A stretch of DNA of 64,000 nt from Emiliania huxleyi CCMP1516. Its lineage: Eukaryota > Haptophyta > Isochrysidales > Noelaerhabdaceae. A program made the position numbers and the translations under genes. Below the pieces are notes generated by a model, which saw nothing but the letters and a program-made list of their open reading frames with translations, searched no databases and was not told where the DNA came from. The stretch covers positions 545,831 to 609,830 of the forward strand of contig NW_005197803.1 of NCBI RefSeq assembly GCF_000372725.1, given 5' to 3'. Below are positions 21,130-31,022 of the stretch, one piece after another (position 1 is the first letter of the stretch; each line of letters begins with the position of its first letter).

Positions 21130-21270
21130 GAGGAGGACAGGGACCACACCGCTGCACGAGCAGGATTTTGGAAGGACGATCAGGGGCACAGGTGGGGCTC
21201 TCCTGCTCCGGACAAGGGACACGACAGGCTCGCAGCGCGGTGCACGGTGGACTCCCTGGCCACTCGGAGC

Positions 21271-22405
21271 ATGCTCGCTCAGCAAAGCCTCCGCCGGGCC
21301 GCGATCTCCGCGCTGTGGTGCCACGCTCGCGCGCTCGCCACCACGATCGCCGGTCCCTGCTCGTACGAGGTCGTGGTGAAGAAGTCCCGCTTCGTCGCGA
21401 GCGCGGCTCCGGTCAGCTCGGCCGAAGAGGCCCTCGCTTGGGTGCGGCGTGAGTCGGACGAGTCTGCGCGGCACAATTGCTTCGCCTACATGCTGTCGGA
21501 CGGCTACAGCCGATCCAACAACGACGGTGAACCTGGAGGCACGGCAGGGCCGCCCATCGCCGCAGCCATCGCGGGCGCTGGCGTGGTCGATGTGGCAGTG
21601 CTGGTGAGACGCTACAGACTGGACGGCGGCGCGAAGCTCGGGACCGGTGGCCTGGTCCGGGCGTACGGCGGCGCGGCGCAGGGCGTGCTCGAGGCGGCGG
21701 CGCGGACGCCTCTTGTTCGGCTCGTGCCCGTAGAAGCGAAATACGCAACCTTGCATTTCCCAACTGGCGCTCGAGAGGACACGCGTTCAGCTGCATTCGA
21801 CAGCATTCAGCTGCGTCCCCGCCCCGATGTTGGCGTACTCACACCGTAGGCTCGTCCCCCTGACGGTCGAGTTCGAGGCGACCGACACTGGGGCGGTGTA
21901 TCGCGAGGCGGGCGGCTTCGAGGCGGGGCCGGTGTCGCCGGGAGACGGCGCGAGGACGAGGGCGACCTTCCGAGTCCCCGCAGAGCAGGCGGAGGAGGTG
22001 GCGCGCAGCATAGAAGGAGCGACGCACGGGCGCGCGACGGCGCGGTGGGCCGGCTTCGACGGCGGCGGCGAGGATTGTGGCGGCGGCGGCGGCGGCGGCG
22101 GCGGACCGACACCGATGGCGGCTGTTGCTGCGGCTGCGGCTGCGCCTGCAGCTGCTCTCGAGCAGGCCGCGCCTCCCGAGTTGGGTCGCGTGGATGGACT
22201 GCGTGAACTGGTGGACGGTTTGCCGAGGGAGGCGCAGGCGGCGGCGCTGCGGTGGTGCGACGCGCACGAGGCGGGTGCAGTCTCGCTCGTCGTGCTGGCG
22301 GAGCTCGACCAGGCGCTGGTCGACTCGCTCCCCGAGGAGGCGGCGCAGGCGGTTGGAGAGCGGTTGTCCGTCCTGCGGCGGCAGCTCCTCGGTCCCACCT
22401 CTTGA
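21271..22405 (+). CDS. IMPACT/YigZ (UPF0029) family protein with C-terminal extension
   Basis: Exon 1 (from Met 21271) has an Arg/Ala-rich leader likely to be organelle-targeting (SLRRAAISALWCHARALATT). The UPF0029 domain follows: KKSRFVASAAPVSSAEEALA, ARHNCFAYML, NNDGEPGGTAGPPIAAAIAG and VLVRRYRLDGGAKLGTGGLV. In another frame from about 21850 the family's second domain appears (RRLVPLTVEFEATDTGAVYR to EGATHGRATARWAG). Then comes a Gly run and a helical extension (LRELVDGLPREAQAAALRWC) to the stop at 22405. An intron of about 60-130 bp between roughly 21712 and 21850 must join them. I could not fix its ends because no in-phase GT-AG pair fits well. Family members bind translation factors or act in stress responses, and the bacterial substrate is unknown. 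Confidence 0.75.
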
Positions 22406-22630
22406 GCCAGAATAAATATGTATGTATCTAAGGAGAGGATTCAACTTTGGTGGGGGAGCCGCTTTGGCCGCGTGGACCGTGCAAATCGTGGAGTTGCAAG
22501 TCACGCTCGGGCGGACAGCATCTGGTATAGCCCACCAGAACAATCAAACTACAAACCACTGTTTCATTGACATTCCGAAACACTCTACGGACTAGGTCCA
22601 GCCCTGGGTGGCGCAGATCTGACGTTTTGT

Positions 22631-22825
22631 ATCTGTAAGTATAAAGATGAGAGTGAGGTTGAACCGGACCCAATCAAAGTCGGCGGTTTTCCAGGGGGGG
22701 GTATGACGAAAAACGGCGGGCGCATTATCTGAAAGTATAGAGATGGGAGTGAGGTTGAACCGGACCCAATCAAAGTCGGCGGGTTTCGGAGGGGGGGGGA
22801 TATGACGAAAAACGGCGGGCGCATT
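22631..22825. repeat. two tandem 96-bp units
   Basis: Unit 1 (22631-22726) and unit 2 (22727-22825) both run ATCTGxAAGTATA, AGTGAGGTTGAACCGGACCC, AATCAAAGTCGGCGG, a G-run and TATGACGAAAAACGGCGGGC. They differ at few positions, so the duplication is recent. They lie inside the 27-bp inverted repeats. Confidence 0.9.
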
Positions 22826-22899
22826 TGGGCACATGACTGGGAGAACTCTGTGGTGGACCCGCTGGGCGAAAGGAGCTCGCAGACCGTTGCAGCCTCACG

Positions 22900-23436
22900 A
22901 TGTCATTGAGCGGAGCGAGTGCGAGCGCGGCGGCCAAGCAGCGGCACCAGGAGCAGCGGCGAGCTGACACGAGCGCGCTCGCGGATGCGGCGAGGGGGCA
23001 GAGGCAGATGCCCGAGCTGCCGCCGTACGTGCCAGAATTTGACCTCGCGTTCATGTCTCAGATGCTGGGCGTTGGAGCCGTCCGGTCGGAGCCAGAAGAC
23101 CCAGCCACTGGCGACGACGAGACGATCATGCAGGAGGCCGCCGTCGACGTTGCCCTCCAGCTTTTGACGGATGGCGAGGGGCTGCAGGCGCGGCTCGCAT
23201 CTGATGAACCGAGCACAGATAGGGTTGTGACAATCGTCAGATCCGTGTTTTTCTGGTCTTGCGGTACATCTCTCCGCTCGCCACCTCACGCTCCGCCGTC
23301 CGGCCATGGATGGTCCGATGGAGCTCGCCGAGCTCCATCGGACCATCCAACTCCGGTCACCGAGTCTGAACGCGCTCAGCCTCAGGAGGTACCAAACCGC
23401 GCGAATTCTGCACGCCTCGCTGCACCGCTGGCTTGA
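22900..23436 (+). CDS. hypothetical protein, 178 residues
   Basis: The first 110 residues look coding: a charged helix (AAKQRHQEQRRADTSALADA), PELPPYVPEFDLAFMSQML and an acidic segment with DDETIMQEAAVDVALQLLTD. After about residue 113 the frame crosses a perfect 41-bp palindrome and becomes Pro/Arg-rich, which suggests that the true reading frame ends or splices before 23270. The family is not recognised. Its place inside terminal inverted repeats raises the possibility that it belongs to a mobile element. Confidence 0.4.
   Translation: MSLSGASASAAAKQRHQEQRRADTSALADAARGQRQMPELPPYVPEFDLAFMSQMLGVGAVRSEPEDPATGDDETIMQEAAVDVALQLLTDGEGLQARLASDEPSTDRVVTIVRSVFFWSCGTSLRSPPHAPPSGHGWSDGARRAPSDHPTPVTESERAQPQEVPNRANSARLAAPLA
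23308..23348. repeat. perfect 20-bp palindrome with 1-nt spacer
   Basis: GGATGGTCCGATGGAGCTCG is followed by one C and then its exact reverse complement. A 20-bp stem with a single-base loop is cruciform-prone and far beyond chance. A CAG/CTG-rich imperfect palindrome follows at 23445-23495. Confidence 0.95.
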
Positions 23437-24037
23437 CTGAATCAGGCAGCAGCAGGCTGCTGCTGCTGCTGCAGCAGCAGTCTGCTGCGGCCCTAGTACG
23501 CAAGTTGATGACTAGCAGCACTGCCGGGGGCATTCGAGCCGCCACAGCCGGTGTGCGGCTGTGCACTGCCACCTGCCCGCGGCTACGCACAATGTGCGCT
23601 CGCATTGGATGAGCCCTGCTGATGGACCTGCATCGCCTAGCTGCACGAGAGCAATGCCGCAGGCAGTGGCCGTGGCATACACTGCGAGCACACTTGGTGC
23701 AGCTGCGAGGTGCAGCAAGAGCACGTCGTTCCTGCCTCTGATGCCACTCTCGCGGCTTGCAGCGCGTCACTCGCGCATGCTCTCCAGGAGCTATGGCGGG
23801 CGCGTGTGTGGGGCTGTAGCCTGTGTTTGGCCGGTTCTGACCCGTTTACTATCAGTATCATGTCCGGGCCACAAAAATTCGCACACGGGTAGCGGCTCAG
23901 GGGCCCAGTAAGTCGCGGAATCGCCAAATGTCACAACCTGCGCCACCCAGGGCTGGACCTAGTCGGTACGGCCAAACAATCAAACGGTGGTAAGATTTCA
24001 GTACGACTTCTGAGGCAAAATCTGACAGACATCGGAG

Positions 24038-24136
24038 AAATCGGCAAAATACCGGGTATTTCCCAGGTATACCCGGATTTTTCCAGCATTCCAGGTATAC
24101 GCTATACCCGCAAAATACCCGGCATTTTGCCGATTT
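24038..24136. repeat. hairpin element, 23-bp arms
   Basis: AAATCGGCAAAATACCGGGT plus ATT at 24038-24060 pairs with 24114-24136 with one mismatch (C for T). The 53-nt loop itself carries GGTATACCCGG and GGTATACGCTATACC. The transcript would fold into a long hairpin. No gene is seen from 23965 to 24165. Confidence 0.85.
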
Positions 24137-24164
24137 TGCTGAATTTGGCGGCAAACCAGCCTCA

Positions 24165-24327
24165 GACGACGGCTAGTGCTAGAGTCCCCCATCGGGAGGA
24201 CGACCCCGGCTAGTCGCCGACCACACCCACAAAGAACCCTGCCTGCACAAAGATCGCAAGGGCGGGGGCCTGTTCCTTTTTACCCATCTCACAGTAGAGA
24301 GGTGTCCGTTTTTATTTATTTATTTAG
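24165..24327 (+). mobile_element. family D retroelement 3' end, copy 2
   Basis: It starts at GACGACGGCTAGTGCTAG, corresponding to the last codons of the element ORF, and ends in TTTTTATTTATTTATTTAG. It matches 20976-21129 apart from small indels such as an extra CCTG. It is severely 5'-truncated. Confidence 0.85.
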
Positions 24328-24365
24328 ACTCGGCTCAGAGCTCGAAAATTTGATGATTCCACGGA

Positions 24366-24600
24366 GTTTCGTATTTTACCATACCACGGGACTGGCGCGC
24401 ACTGCCACTGGCACTAACACAGCCAACACATTCGAACGGGAAAAAGAATTTGAAAAGGATCTTTCTCTTTCTGCTTACACTGATCCCGGGACTGACGCGC
24501 ACTGACATCATGAATAACACAACTCGCAAGATTGCAACAACCAAGAATTTTACAACGAAACTCCCTCGCACAACACTGGGCACGCCCAAGAAAATTCTTC
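24366..24600. repeat. cluster of repeat family C fragments
   Basis: Three partial copies follow one another: ACGGGACTGGCGCGCACTG at 24384, CCGGGACTGACGCGCACTGA at 24486 and AAGAATTTTACAACGAAACT plus CCCTCGCACAACACTGGGCA at 24542-24581. The last ends about 60 bp before the start codon of the ankyrin gene. Confidence 0.75.
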
Positions 24601-24658
24601 TTTCAAACCATCTCACACTACGTACGTTCACCACCCGCGCCAAACAACAAGATCATCC

Positions 24659-26360
24659 ATGCCTGGCCGAACCGCCGCTGGCAAAGGGCGCGGGCGCACT
24701 TCAACGGCAGCTACTGCACCGGCCGCGCTGCCGAAAAAGATCCAAGCCGCGGCGGCGGCCGGCAAGGTGGGCGTGGTGCAGACGTGGCTCGCCAGGGACG
24801 GGCTGGTTGACGCGACGTGCGTGCATGTTGGTGTGAGTGGCTGGACGCTACTGATGCTCGCCGCCGTCAACGGCCACAAGCAGCTGGTCGAACTTCTGCT
24901 GAAGCGGGGCGCGAAGGTGAACGCACAAAACAGCATCGGCACTACGGCGCTGATTGTCGCCGCCGTCAACGGCCACGTGCAGGTGGTCGAGACGCTGCTG
25001 CAGCACGGCGCGGAGAGAAACACGCAGAGCATCAAAGGCAGCACCGCGCTGATGTACGCTGCCCGCCAAGGCTACGAGCGCGTGGTCGACTTGCTTCTGC
25101 GGCACGGCGCAGAGGTCGACTTGCAGGAGAGCGACGGATACACTGCGCTCACGGGCGCTGCCTTCCACGGCCACCCTGTCGTCGTGCTCCAGCTTCTGCG
25201 GGCGGGCGCAGACATGGCGCTGCGCACTGCGGACAAGACGACACTGCAGATCGCCAAGGAGAAGGGTCACACTGAGTGCGTCGCCGCTGTCAAGACGTAT
25301 CTCGGCGAGGTGGCGGCGGAGAGGCGCGACGCGGCGGCGGTCGAGGCGGGCGGGGCGGGGGCAGGCAGCGCTTCGGGCGGCAGTAGCGGGCCGATTCCCG
25401 AGGACATCGGCGAGGCGGGCGGCGCAGGGGCGGACGGCGGTGCCGCCTCGGGCAAGGGGGCAGCGGCGGCACCAACTGCCGCGTCCTCTTCTGGCGGCGT
25501 GGAGAGCGGAGCATGGCGCGGAGATCAACTCTCAGGCCAATGCCGGCCTCACTGCGCTGATGTTCGCCGCCCACCAGAACCACCCCGCGGCCCTGCTCTG
25601 CCTGCTTCGGGCGGGCGCCGACACGAAGCTGCGCACGGTGAGTGGACACGCGGCGCTGCAGATTGCCAAGGAGAAGGGCAGCACCGAGTGCGTGCGCGCC
25701 CTCGAGGAGCATGCGGCGGCCGAGGCGGCGGCCGAGGCGGCGGCGAAGGAGGCGGCGTGGGCTGCGGGGGCGGCGGAGAGGGCGGCGGAGCGGGCGGTGG
25801 CTGAGGCGGAGGCTGCGCGGCACGCCGACGAGCTGCTGGCGGAGGTCGAGGCGGAGAAGCGCGGCAAGGGCAAGAAGGGGAAGAAGAAGAAGAAGGGCGG
25901 CGGGAGCGGCGGCGCTGGGCCGTCGCAGGAGCCCGAGGCGACATCAGAGGCAGCTGCAGCCAAGCCCGCGAAGCTGGACAGGGAGGGATTGATCAGGCTT
26001 CTCGAGACGCTCCACGATGAGCGGATTCGGTACGGCATCACGGCGGAGACGTCGGTCGAGGGGCTGGCCGAGGCGCTGGGAGAGGTGGCCGAGGCGGCAG
26101 GTGAGGCGAGCGAGGAGGAGACGGCGGAGGCGGGTGAGGAGGCAGCTTGGGTGGCAGCGGAGGCGCGCCGGGAGGCTGAAGCCGAGGCCGACGCTCTGGC
26201 AGCGGCAGAGGAGGAGGCGGCCGCCGCGGCAGCGGCTGCGGCTGCGGCGGCTGCGGCGGCTGCAGCGGAGGCGGCGGAGGCGGCGGAGGCGGCACTGGCT
26301 GCCGTCAAGGCGAGGCGCGCGTCAGCGGCCGCCGCGAGGGCCAAGGCGGATGCCAACTAG
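24659..26360 (+). CDS. ankyrin-repeat protein with Ala/Glu-rich coiled-coil tail
   Basis: The product begins with a basic Ala-rich leader. At least five ankyrin repeats follow (GWTLLMLAAVNGHKQLVELL, TTALIVAAVNGHVQVVETLL, STALMYAARQGYERVVDLLL, YTALTGAAFHGHPVVVLQLL, then IAKEKGHTECV). After a Gly/Ala linker the repeats resume in another frame at about 25513 (HGAEINSQANAGLTALMFAA, then HQNHPAALLCLLRAGAD). Either a small intron with a CGGAG acceptor or a 1-bp indel links the frames; repeat spacing does not decide. The rest is a Lys run and a long Ala/Glu coiled coil to the stop at 26360. Ankyrin proteins act as binding scaffolds; the partner is unknown. It is tail-to-tail with the next ankyrin gene. 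Confidence 0.75.
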
Positions 26361-26721
26361 CCGCGCGCAAGGACAGCAACCAAGTAGAGTACTGCTATTG
26401 GCGCCGGCGCACGCATGGTGGTTGGAGGCATGTGTTGGGAGGAAGGTGGGCAAGGGCAAGGGCAAGCCTGGGCACCGCAAGGCTGAGCTGATGCGAGTGG
26501 GCCTAGACACTTCTTCTCGCGCTCGTTTTTTTTACTTTACCACAGAAACTTCGTCGAATCATTTTTCTTTCTCGAGCAAGCGGCGTAAAGGCCAAGTAGT
26601 CCCGAATCTCCGTGGTTGTTTCTTTCATTTAGCCAAACGCAAGACAGAACACGACTTTGGCCCCCGACGTAACTTTTTTCTTTGCGGTGCTCTGCACACT
26701 CTGCCGCGTCCGGGTCTCCGA

Positions 26722-27660
26722 TCAGCGGCCGCGCGGCTTGCCGGCCGCCTCCCACGCGACCAACCACTCGATCACATGCTCGTGCCTCTCGCGGCCGGCG
26801 TCGGAGTACGCGTTGTTGCCGGCCAGGTTCAGCTCCGCAGGGTCGGCACCGTTCTTGACCAGCGCCATCACGGTGTGCAGCTGCCCGAAGGACGCCGCCC
26901 AGCCGGCCGGCTGCGCGCAGAACCAGAGCGGGTTCCGCGCGTTCGGGTCGCAGGGCGTGCAGGGGATGTGCTTGCACGGCAGCGAGGTGAGGCAGTCGAC
27001 GAGCGGCGCGCAGCCCCACATCGCGCAGCAGCTCGTCGGGCAGATCGCGAAGCAGGGCAGGCAGAGCACGGAGCAGCAGGGAAGAGCGGGCGCCTGGTCG
27101 GGGCGCGGCCCGCCGTTGGCGTGCGCGCTCTTGTCAAAGAGGCGGGAGGCGTCGATCGCAGTCGTGCCGCGCGCGTGCCGCTGGTACTCGTTGAGGAAGG
27201 TCGCCACGTGAAAGTGCCGCTCGCGGTACGCGTCGGTGAGCGGCCTGAAGCCCGACATGTTTGGCGGCCGGAGCGGATCTGCGCCGCACTGGATGAGGGC
27301 GATGACGGCAGATAGGTGCCCGAGCGACGCCGCCCAGCCAAGGGGTTCGCTGTCGAACCACGCATGCATCTTGGCGTTCGGGTCGTGGCCTGCCGCACAG
27401 AGCTGCCTGATGGTTTCCGCCTCGCCGCGCATCGCGGCGCGATGCAGCGGCCATGCCATCGCCCAGCCCATGCTATCGAACCAGCCGTAGGCCTTGAACT
27501 GATCGGGCCGAGGGCCGCCCGAGACCGGGTAGGAGCTGACCCAGCGCATCAGCTCGCTCTCCTCCACCGAACGCGCCATCACGTGGGTGGGTGGTGCCGT
27601 GTCGATTGGCACGGCCATGGCGACGGGCATCCCTTGGTCGGGCACGACGCCTTTGTTCAT
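26722..27660 (-). CDS. ankyrin-repeat protein with Cys-rich insert
   Basis: The single-exon product has 312 residues. Ankyrin-type repeats occur at about residues 68-160 (WPLHRAAMRGEAETIRQLCA, LGWAASLGHLSAVIALIQCG) and again at 245-300 (GWAASFGQLHTVMALVKNGA). Between them lies a Cys-rich stretch, PCCSVLCLPCFAICPTSCCA followed by CAPLVDCLTSLPC, whose spacing suggests palmitoylation or metal binding rather than a known zinc finger. The paired repeats end in similar DAYRERHFHV and DAGRERHEHV motifs, so the gene probably arose by internal duplication. The 26361-26721 spacer holds no gene. A family C repeat begins 81 bp upstream of the start codon. Confidence 0.75.
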   Translation of the reverse strand: MNKGVVPDQGMPVAMAVPIDTAPPTHVMARSVEESELMRWVSSYPVSGGPRPDQFKAYGWFDSMGWAMAWPLHRAAMRGEAETIRQLCAAGHDPNAKMHAWFDSEPLGWAASLGHLSAVIALIQCGADPLRPPNMSGFRPLTDAYRERHFHVATFLNEYQRHARGTTAIDASRLFDKSAHANGGPRPDQAPALPCCSVLCLPCFAICPTSCCAMWGCAPLVDCLTSLPCKHIPCTPCDPNARNPLWFCAQPAGWAASFGQLHTVMALVKNGADPAELNLAGNNAYSDAGRERHEHVIEWLVAWEAAGKPRGR

Positions 27661-27740
27661 GGCAGCCGGAAGGGGGAACGCGCCTGCCGGCGCCGCGTTT
27701 CCTCACTACCTCCGTCAACCACCTTCCAAGAAAGAAGAAA

Positions 27741-27935
27741 TCTTCGCGTCTGACGCTGGGCACGACACTGGCGCGCACTGGCACTAACACAGGTACACTA
27801 ATAAAGAAGAATTTTAGAAAGAAGACATGTCAAAAAGAAATTTTATTTTTCGAGCGGGGCGGGGTGCGCGCTGTGCCTCTGTGTTCGTGCGTCGCCCATC
27901 TCTCCTGGAGATGCCTGCTCTATTTATTTATAAAG
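27741..27935 (+). repeat. 195-bp repeat containing family C core, inverted partner at 32611
   Basis: It shares GCGTCTGACGCTGG, the family C core, ACTAATAAAGAAGAATTTT, GAAAGAAGACATGTCAAAAA, GAAATTTTATTTTT and CGTGCGTCGCCCATCTCT with the reverse complement of 32611-32800. The two copies are about 90% identical. Each lies upstream of a gene start. Confidence 0.9.
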
Positions 27936-28061
27936 GTGGGGACTCTGTCGGTCTGTCCTTCTCCCATCCCTACTTTATTGGGTTTTAGTCACTTCTTTAG
28001 TTGGCCCGGGTTGGCACAGAATTCCCGCCACTGTCTCAGTCAGCTCTCTCGCAAAGGCGAA

Positions 28062-28140
28062 AGCACTGGGCACGGGACTTGCGAACACTGGCACGGACAC
28101 AGGTACACCACGGGAGCTGCAAACTAAGCGACTCCTACGC
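28062..28140 (-). repeat. repeat family C copy
   Basis: On the minus strand it reads GGAGTCGCTTAG, CAGCTCCCGTGGTGTACCTG and TGTCCGTGCCAGTGTTCGCA, matching 18519-18600. The flanks 27936-28061 and 28141-28240 show no gene. Confidence 0.8.
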
Positions 28141-28239
28141 GGGGCCTCAAAAGTACCGAGTTTGCAATGAGAAGTGACCCGAGCCTCAGTTCTCTTGCTC
28201 CAAGTGCTTTCGCTTCGGCGGTTAGTGGTGCACTGAGCC

Positions 28240-28550
28240 CTAGCTGTCAGGCTGTCAGGTGCTGTCAGGTGATCTGTCAGGCTGTCGGGCACTGTCAGGC
28301 ACTGTCAGGTGCCTCTGTCAGACCAGCTGTCAGGTGCTGTCAGTGCTGTCGGGTGCTGTCAGGTGCTTGTCTGACAGGCGAGGTGCTCTGGTGCTGTCAG
28401 GTGCTGTCGGAGCTGTCGGGTGTTGCTGTCAGACGCTGTCGGAGCTGTCAGAGCTGTCAGGCTGCTGCTGCTGTGGTGCTGTCAGACGTAGGGCCGGTGC
28501 TGTCAGGTGCTGTCAGGTGGTGCTGTTGGGGTGCTGTCAGGCTCTGACAC
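28240..28550. repeat. CTGTCAGG minisatellite
   Basis: Variable units of 8-20 bp based on GCTGTCAGGTGCTGTCGG are repeated for about 310 bp. The same motif returns at 28865-28980, and CTGACAG units occur at 41360-41405. Open frames across it are artefacts. Confidence 0.93.
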
Positions 28551-28584
28551 GCTCACCAGCCACACTTCTGACACTATCAAGAGG

Positions 28585-28716
28585 ACGCAGCTGCCCCCCT
28601 CCTACGGCGTGATCACGCCGGCGGCGGCGGCCGCCTGGGGAGCGCAAATGGCGGCGCAGGCGCAGGCCGCGGCGGCGGCACAGGCGGCGGCAGCCACCCC
28701 CACCCAGACGCCGTAG
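28585..28716 (+). other. possible terminal exon after the minisatellite
   Basis: The frame reads TQLPPSYGVITPAAAAAWGA followed by QMAAQAQAAAAAQAAAATPT and a TAG at 28714. It is preceded by ACTATCAAGAG, which could be an acceptor. If so, the minisatellite would be intronic. No upstream exon was found. Confidence 0.25.
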
Positions 28717-28864
28717 GCACATACTGTAGGGCCCCAGAAGGCTAGCTGGTAGCTTCATTTGTAGTAGCACAGCCGCCGGTGCTACGAGAGAGGGGTCCGC
28801 AGAGGTGGGGCGGGAGGGTTGAGAGAGAGACCCATGACCATCCCATGACTGTGCTACGGTCTGT

Positions 28865-28980
28865 GTACGGTCTGTGCTGCTGTCGGGCTGGTCGGGCTGT
28901 CGGGCTGTCAGCGCTGCTGTCAGGCCACTGTGTGTGCTGTCGGGCTGTCGGGCAGCTGTCAGGCTGTCACGTTAGGGCCT
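28865..28980. repeat. second CTGTCGGG minisatellite block
   Basis: Units of GTCGGGCTGTCGGGCTGTCA recur, related to the block at 28240-28550 and separated from it by about 310 bp. The intervening sequence includes the Ala-rich possible exon and no other supported gene. Confidence 0.85.
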
Positions 28981-29227
28981 GACAGCGACGGAGCAACAGC
29001 TTTGTCGACAAACTGGTCGAGCAAAATTTCGGCGAAGAAGCGCCACCGGCGGCACGCCGGGATGAATCCGCACCGATCCCATTGTTCAGCACCGCGACGG
29101 CGAGCCGCCGTGGGCCCACAGGAGGGCTCGGAACCGCGGCACCGGTCCGCGCCGCCAGCGGGGCGAGAGCACCAGCCTACAACCTGCCGACATGCACATG
29201 GCAGTTGCGACGGCGCCTTTCACACTG

Positions 29228-29328
<101 letters not shown>

Positions 29329-29439
29329 GGGAGGGATGGGAGGAAGAAAGAACGAAGCGGCGGAAAATTCTTTTTCGCTGCCCCCTCTCGCCGGCTCCTC
29401 CTCTCTGCCGGGCGCGTCTCGGGCTCTTTCCGCCCGGCG

Positions 29440-30988
29440 ATGACGACTTCATCCCGCCCGCAGCGCCTCGCTAGCCTCGGGCTTGGCAACATGAACCGGC
29501 GAGAGGTGCCTGTCGGGCAGTACTGGCAGGTGCAGGTGCCCGCTTGGCGCGGCATCGTAACATCGTCCGACGCTGCTGCTGCAGACCCGTCGTCAGCGGC
29601 GCAAATGACGGCAAACGCCGACCCGGTGCCGCAGTCGTCGATTGAGGAGGAGTTGGCGAGGCGGACGGCCCGCAAACTCACCGCCCTCGCGTTTGAGGAG
29701 GACTGCGCCCACGCGCACCGGATGGCAGCCGCTGTCGACCCCGCCTTGGACAACGGGGAGAGCCTGCGCCTCACCTCGTCGGGCTCGTACCTGTCTCGCT
29801 GGGGCGCTCGTCCGCCGCCGCCCGGCCCCGACGACGCGCTCGGCTTCGCGGCGGTGCTTCGAGCGGCGAGGGCCGAGGCGAAGGCGCTGGAGAGTGCGCC
29901 TCCAAAGCCAAAGCCGCAGCAAAAGCAAAAGGCGGCGCGGGCGCCGCGTGCGAGGCTGAGGGACATGGGGGCGGTGCCGGGCGAGAACTTTACGGAGGGG
30001 CTGCGCCTGCTCGCCGAGTACCTCGACGAGTGCGGCGGCGACGGCAGCAGCCTCATCGCCGACTGGCAGTGCCGGGTCGAGGCGCGCGCACTCTGTTCTC
30101 ATACCACTAGAGGACGCGGAGAGGGGGGCGGCCCGGGACGGCGGATGGAACCAACCCTCGTCTGACCGCCTCTCGTGTCGCAATCTCGCCTGACTCTGAT
30201 ACCCACAGCCACTCACGCAATCTGTCGCGCTCCGCCGGCCGGCGCCGCTGAGCCGCTGCGCCTTGGCTGCGCGCCTCGGCCTGCACCTTGGTTGCACACC
30301 TCAGCGAGTGACGCCCGTTCTCAGGTGCGGAAGGAGGGGAACACTGCGGGGACGAGCGACATGTACTACTACTCCGACAAGGGCCAGCGCCTCCGCTCAA
30401 GGGCCGAGGTAGCGGCTCGCCCTTTCCCCTTCCGGCCCGACACCTCTCTCCCGGAGACACGCCCGCGACACGCCCACGACACGCCCACGACACGCCCGCG
30501 ACACGCCCACGACACGCCCGCGACACGCCCGCGACATGTCCACGACACGCCCTTCTTTAGGTGGCTCGGTTCTTCAGGCTGGAGCCGATCAAGAGGAGCG
30601 GCAAGAGGCCAAAGCTGAGCGGAGGAGCGGCCCCGGTGGCGGCGGCGGCGGCAAGGCCCTACGACCCATCCGCCATCGCCTCCTCAGAGCCCGCACCGCC
30701 GCCCGCCTCCGTCGCCGCTGCGCCGCCCGCCGCGCCGCCCGCCGCGCCGCCCGCCGCGCCGCCCGTCGCGCCGCCCGTCGCGCCGCCCGCCGAGCCGCCC
30801 GCCGAGCCGCCCGCTGAGCCGCCGGGCGCTGGCGAGGGATGCGTCTCGCTCAAGCTGCAGGGTGCTGCGGGGCAGGGTGAGGTGGCGGCGGCGCAGGGGG
30901 CAGCGGAGCTGACGGCGGCGCAGGGGGCAGCGGCGGGTGCGGTGGCGGGTGCGGTCGCGGTCGTGGCCGTGGCCGTGAGCAACGGATT

Positions 30989-31022
<34 letters not shown>

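Larger units (their letters stand above)
22590..23964. repeat. 27-bp perfect terminal inverted repeats bounding 1.37 kb
   Basis: The sequence GACTAGGTCCAGCCCTGGGT plus GGCGCAG at 22590-22616 has its exact reverse complement at 23938-23964. The arms bound a segment that holds a hypothetical ORF, a tandem repeat and two further palindromes. No flanking target-site duplication was recognised, and similarity does not extend outward. The unit could be a non-autonomous DNA transposon or two inverted solo copies of a short repeat. Confidence 0.7.

Noticed and set aside
25532-26356. Ala/Ser-rich protein on the minus strand
   Set aside because: Antisense of the Ala/Glu tail of the ankyrin gene; no motif.
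28240-28550. CRISPR-like array
   Set aside because: The CTGTCAGG units are short, variable and contiguous, without unique spacers; it is a eukaryotic minisatellite.
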